Source of the DNA: Bacteroidales bacterium
Lineage (GTDB): Bacteria; Bacteroidota; Bacteroidia; Bacteroidales; Paludibacteraceae
Reading direction: 5' to 3'
Length of the DNA: 23,549 bases
NCBI GenBank assembly: GCA_900767595.1
Contig: CAAFZS010000009.1
Location: 1 to 23,549 of the forward strand
Below the pieces are notes generated by a model. The model had not been told where the DNA came from. It searched no databases and saw only the letters and a list, made by a program, of their open reading frames with translations. Position 1 is the stretch's first letter. Each line of letters opens with the position of its first letter. Both the position numbers and the translations under genes were made by a program. Positions 7,627 through 13,407 of the stretch are shown here, in pieces.

Positions 7627-9512
7627 AAATCTTTCGCCGATTTATACCGCCTTACAAACACTATGTGGGACTCAATATCTTCTTTAACTTGATATCCACG
7701 ATTCTGTCCCTCTTTTCGTTTGCTACCATCATTCCTGTGTTGCAGATTCTTTTCGGCATCCAACAGGTACAATCCCAATATACGGATTTGTCGTCGTCTC
7801 TTCCTTTGCAAGAGTGGCTTACTGCCATTAAAGGAAATATGTACTTTTATTTGGGTCAACTCATCGAACTCAAAGGAGCCGGAACGGTACTCTTCCTCCT
7901 TGGCGTGGTCTTGGTTATCTTGACCGGACTCAAATGCTTTACTGCTTGGCTTGCCAATTATTTTATGGTACCTATCCGTACGGGCGTTCTGCGCGACTTA
8001 AGACAGCAACTTTATTATAAAGTAGTCTATCTGCCGATTGGTTATTTCACTGAAGAGCGCAAAGGCGATGTGATGTCTCGTATGACGAACGATGTGAGCG
8101 AAGTCGAGGCTTCTATTATGTCCTCCTTGGATATTTTATTCAAGGACCCGATTATGATCATCGTCTATCTGATTACCCTTTTCGTTATCTCTTGGCAGCT
8201 GACGTTGTTTGTGCTGATTTTATTGCCGATTGCCGGATTGCTGATTGGTCGTATAGGAAGGAGCCTTAAACGTACCTCTACCAAAGGACAGGAACAGACG
8301 GCGGATATCCTTACGCAGATAGAAGAAACCTTAGGCGGACTGCGTGTTGTTAAAGCCTTTAATGCGGAAGAGAAACTCAAAACGCGTTTTAGCAAACTCA
8401 TTAACGAGACCCGCACTACCTTCAATCGCATCAACCGTCGGTACTTCCTTGCCCACCCGGTGTCCGAGTTTTTAGGTACAGCCCTCATTGCTATCCTTAT
8501 TTGGTATGGTGGCGGACTTATCCTTAATGACCACGCGTTTATCGATGCGGCTACGTTTATCTATTATCTCGTCATCTTCTATTCGATTATCAATCCCGCA
8601 AAGGACTTAAGCAAAGCATCCTACGGCATCCGTAGAGGTCAGGCATCGCTCGATCGTATTGATAAGATTCTCTCTGCTAAGAACCCGATTTTAGAGAATA
8701 GTCTTACAGCCAAAGGCGGTCCTACAGGCGTAGCCGGTCTTTCAGGAGCTTCGCTCCGGTCCTTCAGCGAAGCGATCATCTATCGCGACGTGAGCTTCGC
8801 TTACGCCGAGACGCCGGTTTTGCAGCACATCAACTTAACGATTCCAAAGGGGTCGATGGTAGCCCTCGTTGGTCAGTCGGGTAGTGGTAAGACTACCATC
8901 GCAGACCTACTTCCGCGTTTCTATGATGTTAATGAGGGTGCTATCCTTATCGATGGGGTAGATATTCGCGATGTGCGGCCATACGATCTGCGCGCCCTCA
9001 TGGGGAACGTTAACCAAGAGGCCATCCTCTTTAATGACTCGTTTTATAATAATATCACTTTTGGTGTCGATACAACAGGGCCGGCACCTAATGGGCAGAC
9101 TTGGCAGCAAGCCGTAGAGCAGGCTGCTCGTATCGCTAATGCCCACGAGTTTATTATGGCAACTCCGGATGGTTATAACACGTGCGTGGGTGACCGTGGT
9201 TCGCGTTTGAGCGGAGGACAAAGACAACGTATCTCTATTGCCCGTGCTATTCTCAAGAACCCGCCTATTCTCATCCTCGATGAGGCTACCTCTGCGCTTG
9301 ATACAGAGTCTGAAAGACTAGTACAGCAAGCGCTCGAACGACTGATGAAAGATAGAACGACCTTGGTGGTTGCGCATCGCCTATCGACCATCCGTAACGC
9401 GGATTTGATCTGTGTCCTCGACCAAGGGCGTATCGTCGAACAAGGCACTCATGACGAACTGATGGCCATCAATGGTCACTATCGCCATCTCGTCGATCTA
9501 CAGAAAAACTAA
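7620..9512 (+). CDS. MsbA-like ABC exporter (fused TMD-NBD)
   Basis: Type IV (exporter) ABC half-transporter, expected to act as a homodimer. The overlap with lpxK suggests it flips lipid A/LOS across the inner membrane (MsbA role). That is inference, since the family also carries drugs and peptides. Residues 1-345 hold about six transmembrane helices. The ATPase domain has Walker A GQSGSGKTT (418-426), Q-loop NVNQEAILF, signature LSGGQRQR (530-537), Walker B ILILDEA (Asp554, Glu555) and H-loop His586. At 630 aa it is slightly longer than usual because of a Gly/Ser/Ala-rich stretch at about residues 362-387. That stretch sits in the TMD-NBD linker and is encoded by a dispersed repeat (8703-8780). 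Confidence 0.9.
   Translation: MLKIFRRFIPPYKHYVGLNIFFNLISTILSLFSFATIIPVLQILFGIQQVQSQYTDLSSSLPLQEWLTAIKGNMYFYLGQLIELKGAGTVLFLLGVVLVILTGLKCFTAWLANYFMVPIRTGVLRDLRQQLYYKVVYLPIGYFTEERKGDVMSRMTNDVSEVEASIMSSLDILFKDPIMIIVYLITLFVISWQLTLFVLILLPIAGLLIGRIGRSLKRTSTKGQEQTADILTQIEETLGGLRVVKAFNAEEKLKTRFSKLINETRTTFNRINRRYFLAHPVSEFLGTALIAILIWYGGGLILNDHAFIDAATFIYYLVIFYSIINPAKDLSKASYGIRRGQASLDRIDKILSAKNPILENSLTAKGGPTGVAGLSGASLRSFSEAIIYRDVSFAYAETPVLQHINLTIPKGSMVALVGQSGSGKTTIADLLPRFYDVNEGAILIDGVDIRDVRPYDLRALMGNVNQEAILFNDSFYNNITFGVDTTGPAPNGQTWQQAVEQAARIANAHEFIMATPDGYNTCVGDRGSRLSGGQRQRISIARAILKNPPILILDEATSALDTESERLVQQALERLMKDRTTLVVAHRLSTIRNADLICVLDQGRIVEQGTHDELMAINGHYRHLVDLQKN
8703..8780. repeat. CTTTCAGCGAAGCGGTC-type repeat (family D), copy in the ABC exporter linker
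   Basis: Units built on (G)CGGTC(C/T)TTCAG...GAAGC, including the hairpin GGAGCTTCGCTCC at 8745-8757, lie exactly between the transmembrane and ATPase domains. Related units are at 11412-11467, 12440-12493 and 14588-14638. Confidence 0.7.
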
Positions 9513-9544
9513 CAATCCACAATCCACTATCCACAATCCACTAT
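9513..9544. repeat. AATCCACTATCCAC microsatellite before the sugar kinase-like gene (family G)
   Basis: AATCCACAATCCACTATCCA-type units fill the whole gap after the ABC exporter. The start codon at 9543 arises at the edge of the last CCACTAT unit. Confidence 0.75.
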
Positions 9545-10400
9545 GATTCTCCTCTCTGATTCAGGGTCAACAAAAACCCACTGGACACTGATGACCGCCA
9601 ACGGTCATGCGCAAGACTTCTATACCGAAGGTATCAATCCTGTCTTGCAGTCGTCTGCTGAGATACAAACCGTCATAGACCATTTGCTTACGAAAGTAGG
9701 ACCTTTGCTTTGGGCAGGGACGGTTACGCACGTCTTCTTTTATGGGGCTGGTTGTACACCCGAAAAGAAAGTAGTGGTACGGGAACTATTAGAACAAGTC
9801 TTTAAAAAGGCTATCGTTGAGGTGGAATCCGATATGCTCGGTGCTGCGCGTGGACTACTCCAACGCGACTCCGGCATCGCTTGTATCCTTGGTACCGGCT
9901 CCGGCTCGTGTTTTTATGATGGACAAAAGATAACCGCCACCGTTCCTTCCCTTGGCTATATCTTAGGGGATGAGGGTTCCGGTGCGACCCTTGGCAAGCG
10001 ATTGGTGAGCGATGCCCTCAAGAACCAACTGCCCTCCGAACTGAAAGAAGCCTTGCTGCGCGAATATAATCTTACGCAGGCGGACATACTCGACCGCGTT
10101 TATCATCAACCGATGCCGAATCGTTTCCTCGCTGAACTCTCTCAGTTCTGTGCACGGCATCTGGCTAATTCTGCCATCCGTCAACTCGTCTATGACCACT
10201 TCGACTCCTTCGTTAAGCGTAATCTTTTACAATATGAAAAGAGGTCTATCTCTTTCGTGGGCTCTATTGCATTCTATTATAAAGAAATATTAGAAACCGT
10301 TTTGGCGGATAATCACCTCACTTTAGGAACGATAATGAAAGACCCGATAGAGGGATTGAAAATGTACCATAAACAAGATTTAATTCCTACACAATTATGA
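9543..10400 (+). CDS. BadF/BadG-type ATPase, N-acetylglucosamine-kinase-like
   Basis: Member of the ASKHA (actin-like ATPase) BadF/BadG/BcrA family, related to N-acetylglucosamine and N-acetylmuramic acid kinases. A cytoplasmic amino-sugar kinase role is likely, but the substrate is not proved. The N-terminal phosphate loop DSGSTKTHW (residues 6-14), the second nucleotide loop CILGTGSGSC and the adjoining GYILGDEGSGATLGKRL are all visible. GSIAFYY matches the C-terminal adenosine region. At 285 aa the length is normal. The last codon and stop overlap the next gene as ATGA (10397-10400), so it is coupled to the glycosyltransferase. Together with that gene and the SpoIID-domain gene, it suggests amino-sugar or peptidoglycan metabolism. 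Confidence 0.85.
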   Translation: MILLSDSGSTKTHWTLMTANGHAQDFYTEGINPVLQSSAEIQTVIDHLLTKVGPLLWAGTVTHVFFYGAGCTPEKKVVVRELLEQVFKKAIVEVESDMLGAARGLLQRDSGIACILGTGSGSCFYDGQKITATVPSLGYILGDEGSGATLGKRLVSDALKNQLPSELKEALLREYNLTQADILDRVYHQPMPNRFLAELSQFCARHLANSAIRQLVYDHFDSFVKRNLLQYEKRSISFVGSIAFYYKEILETVLADNHLTLGTIMKDPIEGLKMYHKQDLIPTQL

Positions 10401-11803
10401 TATTCTATCTCCATTCTCGACTTTGTTCTACCAAAGAACTCAAATCCATAGCCCAAACTATTCAATCTTCAATAGTCAATAGTCAATCTTCAATCAAGAA
10501 TGTCATTCTCAGTACGAAGAATGACATTCAATGGGTCTATCGTGCTGAAGAACGCATGGCGCAAGTGATGTCTTATACCGGAGCAAAGATGGCTTATAGT
10601 GACCACTTTGCCAATGGGGCTGCGGTTCCCGTAATCGACTATCAAGCGGGTAGTTTGCGTGACGACTTTGAGTTTGGCGCTATCACGATGTGGGACACGC
10701 AGGCATTCTTGCAGGCGGTCAGTGAGATGGATGCCGATTATCAGTATGCTGCTTTTTATGATCTTCGTCTTAGGGTGAGTAGGATGGGGGAGATAGTTCA
10801 CATCCCGGAGTATCTCTATTATGAACAAGAAAACGATACCCGTAAGTCGGGAGAGAAACTCTTTGATTACGTTAATCCCGCTAATCGCGAGGTGCAGATA
10901 GAGATGGAGGCTTGTGTCACAGCCCACCTTCGTTCCCTGGGGGCTTTGATCGATTATCATAATCTAAAGTCTGCCGGAACATCCTCTCCTTCGGGGGGAG
11001 GCTTGGTAGGGGTTTCCCCGACTTTGTCGGTTATCATCCCTTGTAAGAACCGTGCTAAGACGATAGAGACAGCAGTGCGTTCTGCTCTCGCGCAACGCGT
11101 GCGCGAACCTTATATATATAATGTTATTGTGGTAGATGACAACTCTACCGATGGTACCCAAGAGATAGTCTCTCAACTCTCAACTTTAAACTCTCAACTC
11201 ATCCTGCTCAAGCAGGATACGTCTTGGCACGGCATCGGAGGTAACTGGAACCTTGCTATTCATGATCCTCGTTGCGGACAGATTGTGCTGCAACTTGATA
11301 GCGATGATGCCTATAAGGATGAGACGACAGTTCAACGGTTTATCGATGCTTTTGTCGAAGGCGATTATGCTATGGTTATCGGAACGTACCAAATAGTCAC
11401 TGATATAGAAAGTCTTGCAGCGGAGCGGTCTTGCAGCGATAGCGGTCTTTCAGGCGAAGCTGGTCTTATAATCTCCCACTCCGAATGGACGCCGGAAAAC
11501 GGAATGAACAATGCTCTTCGCATTAATGGCTTAGGCGCTCCGCGTGCTTTTAGAACGGATATCCTACGTACTATTGATTTCCCGACAACCAAATATGGAG
11601 AGGATTATGCGGTGGCATTGCGTATCAGTCGCGAATATAAGATAGGCCGTATCTATGATGTCGTTTATCTTTGCCGTCGTTGGGACCATAATTCCGATGC
11701 TAACTGTTCGATTGAAGAGATGAATCGCAATAACCTCTATAAAGACCGTCTCCGCACTTGGGAGCTGCAAGCAAGGGTGAGGAGTAGAGGTGTAGGGGAG
11801 TAG
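10397..11803 (+). CDS. Family 2 glycosyltransferase with an extra N-terminal GT-A-like region
   Basis: The C-terminal part (from about residue 208, LSVIIPCKNRAKTIETAVRSAL) is a GT-A fold family-2 glycosyltransferase with NVIVVDDNSTDGT and the metal-site LDSDD (300-304); the acceptor is unknown. The N-terminal 190 residues look like a second, incomplete GT-A region (MAYSDHF, GSLRDDFEFGAITMWDTQ, LRVSRMGEIVHIPEYLYY). No signal peptide or membrane helix is seen, so it is probably cytoplasmic. The gene is riddled with repeats. Residues about 22-34 (SSIVNSQSS), 195-207 (SSPSGGGLVG, the junction between halves), 257-268 (LSTLNSQL) and 339-357 all match repeats found elsewhere. The stop codon itself lies in a GTAGGGGAGTAG array. 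It overlaps the kinase-like gene by 4 nt and is followed 20 nt later by the SpoIID-domain gene. Confidence 0.85.
   Translation: MIFYLHSRLCSTKELKSIAQTIQSSIVNSQSSIKNVILSTKNDIQWVYRAEERMAQVMSYTGAKMAYSDHFANGAAVPVIDYQAGSLRDDFEFGAITMWDTQAFLQAVSEMDADYQYAAFYDLRLRVSRMGEIVHIPEYLYYEQENDTRKSGEKLFDYVNPANREVQIEMEACVTAHLRSLGALIDYHNLKSAGTSSPSGGGLVGVSPTLSVIIPCKNRAKTIETAVRSALAQRVREPYIYNVIVVDDNSTDGTQEIVSQLSTLNSQLILLKQDTSWHGIGGNWNLAIHDPRCGQIVLQLDSDDAYKDETTVQRFIDAFVEGDYAMVIGTYQIVTDIESLAAERSCSDSGLSGEAGLIISHSEWTPENGMNNALRINGLGAPRAFRTDILRTIDFPTTKYGEDYAVALRISREYKIGRIYDVVYLCRRWDHNSDANCSIEEMNRNNLYKDRLRTWELQARVRSRGVGE
10461..10498. repeat. TCAATCTTCAATAG microsatellite in the glycosyltransferase gene (family F)
   Basis: Units of (A)TCTTCAATAGTCAAT are translated as QSSIVNSQSSI. 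The same family (TTTTCAATCTTCAAT) covers the valS/OYE gap at 16094-16131. Confidence 0.75.
10979..11016. repeat. Family A palindromic element, copy A3 (inside glycosyltransferase gene)
   Basis: 38 bp, nearly the reverse complement of A1 (shared ACATCCTC...GGGGAGGCTTGGTAGGG). Core inverted repeat CCTCTCC/GGGGGAGG. It encodes the junction between the N-terminal region and the GT2 domain. Confidence 0.85.
11166..11200. repeat. CTCTCAACT(TTAAA) microsatellite in the glycosyltransferase gene (family E)
   Basis: CTCTCAACTCTCAACTTTAAACTCTCAACTC-type units, the reverse complement of the tamL-rnhB gap array. In frame as SQLSTLNSQL between two GT2 strands. Confidence 0.75.
11412..11467. repeat. CTTTCAGCGAAGCGGTC-type repeat (family D), copy in the glycosyltransferase gene
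   Basis: Three to four units of GCGGTCTTGCAGCGATA in tandem, translated in frame as a Ser/Ala/Gly-rich loop (about residues 339-357). Confidence 0.75.
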
Positions 11804-11815
11804 AGGAGTAGGGGA
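11780..11815. repeat. GTAGAGGAGTAGGGGAG tandem (family B), copy B2
   Basis: Spans the 3' end of the glycosyltransferase gene and most of the gap to the SpoIID-domain gene. The in-frame TAG at 11801-11803 that ends the glycosyltransferase is one of the GTAG units. Confidence 0.8.
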
Positions 11816-11823
11816 AATTAAAA

Positions 11824-12954
11824 ATGAATATCAGAGTAGGCATATTAACGGCTCCTCATATTGATTATGAGCAACGAGCGAACACGTTCGTTATTCGTAA
11901 CGTTCAAATCGGCATCGGCTTCCATTGGAATCAATACGAGGATGAAGAGTTTGAGGGTTCGCTCGAGATTATCCATAATCCCGATGGCACCGAAACGGCG
12001 GTCAATACAATTGATATTGAATCCTATCTCACTTCGGTCATCTCCTCGGAGATGTCGGCTGACGCACCTCTTGAACTCCTTAAGGCACAAGCCGTTATTG
12101 CCCGTAGTTGGGTGATGCGCGCCATCGGTCACACTTCGCATACCTCTTTCGATGTCTGTGCCGATGATCACTGCCAACGTTATTACGGTATAACTCGTCG
12201 TAATACCCGTGCCATCGAAGCCGTCAAGGCTACACAAGGACAAGTTCTAATTTATCAACCTCTCTGCCTCTCAGCCTCTCAGCTCAACTCCTCCCCTACG
12301 GGGGGAGGTCAGGAGGGGGCTCTTATCTGCGACTGCCGTTATCATAAGTGTTGTGGTGGCAAAACCGAAGTCTTTGAAACTTGCTGGGAAGGCGAACATC
12401 ATCCTTATCTTGAGTCCGTTACTTGTCCCTACTGTAACCCTACAGCCGAAGGCGGTCTTTCAGCGAAGCGGTCTTTCAGCGATAGCGGTCGTTCTTTGAA
12501 CTTCTTCGACCGCTCCGCGGACAACTATCACGATTGGACGGTGACTTATACGGCAGAGGAACTGACACAGATCCTATTTCAAAAGACAGGAATAGACTTT
12601 GGCACGATTCTTGCGCTTGAACCTATAGAGCGGGGTGTTAGCGGACGTATCAATCGTTTACGAGTGGTAGGAACAAAACTCTCGAAAGAGTTATCCGGCG
12701 AACTGACCATCCGTCAAGCCCTCTCTCCAACCACGCTCTATAGTTCGTGGTTTGAGGTGTTCTCCTCCCCTGCGGGGGGAGGTCGGGAGGGGGCTTCTAT
12801 TATCATCCGCGGTCACGGCTGGGGTCATGGTGTAGGACTTTGTCAGATGGGAGCTGCGGAAATGGCGAAACAAGGATATACTTATCAACAAATATTAACT
12901 TTTTATTACAAAAACACGCAATTATGGCAAAAGGAAGATGCGCTGCCTTACTAG
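11824..12954 (+). CDS. SpoIID/LytB-domain protein (putative peptidoglycan-acting enzyme)
   Basis: The SpoIID family includes lytic transglycosylases that cut denuded glycan strands and amidase enhancers (LytB). Here the SpoIID core runs from about residue 57 (ETAVNTIDIESYLTSVISSEMSADAPLELLKAQAVIARSW), with Glu76 at the position of the presumed catalytic acid. It continues with CCGGKTEVFETCWEGEHHPYL, CPYC and the C-terminal HGWGHGVGLCQMGAAEMAKQGYTYQQIL. At 376 aa the protein has no N-terminal signal peptide or membrane anchor (begins MNIRVGILTAPHIDYEQ), so export is unexplained. Repeat-derived insertions lie at about residues 155-166, 206-224 and 313-324. Its 3' end overlaps the next small gene by 31 nt. 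It clusters with an amino-sugar-kinase-like gene and a glycosyltransferase. Confidence 0.88.
   Translation: MNIRVGILTAPHIDYEQRANTFVIRNVQIGIGFHWNQYEDEEFEGSLEIIHNPDGTETAVNTIDIESYLTSVISSEMSADAPLELLKAQAVIARSWVMRAIGHTSHTSFDVCADDHCQRYYGITRRNTRAIEAVKATQGQVLIYQPLCLSASQLNSSPTGGGQEGALICDCRYHKCCGGKTEVFETCWEGEHHPYLESVTCPYCNPTAEGGLSAKRSFSDSGRSLNFFDRSADNYHDWTVTYTAEELTQILFQKTGIDFGTILALEPIERGVSGRINRLRVVGTKLSKELSGELTIRQALSPTTLYSSWFEVFSSPAGGGREGASIIIRGHGWGHGVGLCQMGAAEMAKQGYTYQQILTFYYKNTQLWQKEDALPY
12288..12321. repeat. Family A-related palindrome, copy A4 (inside SpoIID-domain gene)
   Basis: 34 bp with inverted repeat CCTCCCC-TACG-GGGGAGG. It differs from copy A5 at 12762-12795 at only two positions. It encodes SSPTGGGQEGA, and a CTCTCTGCCTCTCAGC microsatellite (12262-12287) leads into it. 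Confidence 0.85.
12440..12493. repeat. CTTTCAGCGAAGCGGTC-type repeat (family D), copy in the SpoIID-domain gene
   Basis: Clear tandem of GGTCTTTCAGCGAAGC and GGTCTTTCAGCGATAGC units, translated as LSAKRSFSDSGRS (within residues 206-224), inserted just after the CPYC motif. Confidence 0.8.
12762..12795. repeat. Family A-related palindrome, copy A5 (inside SpoIID-domain gene)
   Basis: 34 bp, 32 identical to A4, inverted repeat CCTCCCC-TGCG-GGGGAGG. It encodes SSPAGGGREGA immediately before the conserved HGWGHG motif. Confidence 0.85.
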
Positions 12955-13112
12955 GTGGCATTGCGATCGGAGCAGTATATGTGCTGTTCATGGATCAAGA
13001 GAAAGCGGATAAGATCCGCAAGTCAATCAAGTCGGTTATCGACAAGAGTATTAAACCCACAGTAGAAGAACTTAAAAACAATGTGGAAGATTTTGTTAAA
13101 GGAGATAATTAA
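12924..13112 (+). CDS. Small single-pass membrane protein, YtxH-like
   Basis: 62-aa protein starting MAKGRCAALLGGIAIGAVYVLF: one short glycine-rich membrane helix (about residues 7-22) followed by a charged helical tail (KADKIRKSIKSVIDKSIKPTVEELKNNVEDFVKG). This is the layout of YtxH-type proteins, which are usually of unknown or stress-related function. The ATG at 12924 is preferred over the longer in-frame start at 12840 because the extra residues lie in the conserved HGWGHG region of the SpoIID-domain gene and have no family likeness. It overlaps the SpoIID-domain gene by 31 nt and the next gene by 32 nt, so the three are probably co-translated. Confidence 0.7.
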   Translation: MAKGRCAALLGGIAIGAVYVLFMDQEKADKIRKSIKSVIDKSIKPTVEELKNNVEDFVKGDN

Positions 13113-13374
13113 CCTCTCCACCCAATGTGTAGGGAATATCGTGGGCGTCATCCTAAAGGCAATCGCTCTCGTTATCTTTGGTATGATTACCTTAGGTCTT
13201 CTCTGTGCTTTTTTGATTGTTCTTATCAGTCAGTGGCTTGACCTGCTATGGGCTTGTCTCATTGTGTTTGGTTTCGCAATACTGATAATGATTATCCTTT
13301 GTTGTTGTCGCTCGCTGTTTGCTAAACCCGTTGCTGACAGCCTCCGCCGTCTCATAAAAAAAGCCTGCAACTAA
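13081..13374 (+). CDS. Small membrane protein of the phage-holin-like type
   Basis: 97 aa with two strongly hydrophobic segments, about residues 16-50 (CVGNIVGVILKAIALVIFGMI onward) and 53-80 (LDLLWACLIVFGFAILIMIILCCC), and a basic C-terminal tail (SLRRLIKKACN). The arrangement resembles the chromosomal holin-like membrane proteins often found right after YtxH-like genes in this phylum, usually in envelope-stress context. There is no prophage here, so the holin label is structural only. The start at 13081 lies within the previous gene; a later start would remove part of the amphipathic N-terminus. Its TAA stop lies in the loop of the transcription terminator. Confidence 0.65.
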   Translation: MWKILLKEIINLSTQCVGNIVGVILKAIALVIFGMITLGLLCAFLIVLISQWLDLLWACLIVFGFAILIMIILCCCRSLFAKPVADSLRRLIKKACN

Positions 13375-13387
13375 CGCAGGCTTTTTT
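13357..13387. terminator. Bidirectional intrinsic terminator
   Basis: AAAAAAGCCTGC (13357-13368), 7-nt loop, GCAGGCTTTTTT (13376-13387): a 12-bp helix with an A-run on one side and a U-run on the other. It serves the plus-strand group and the convergent valS operon. The stop codon of the holin-like gene (13372-13374) is inside the loop. Confidence 0.92.
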
Positions 13388-13407
13388 GTTTATTGGATGT
13401 AGTTTTC

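Noticed and set aside
13081..13374. Prophage remnant, suggested by the holin-like protein
   Set aside because: No other phage gene is nearby, and similar small membrane proteins are ordinary chromosomal genes next to YtxH-like genes.
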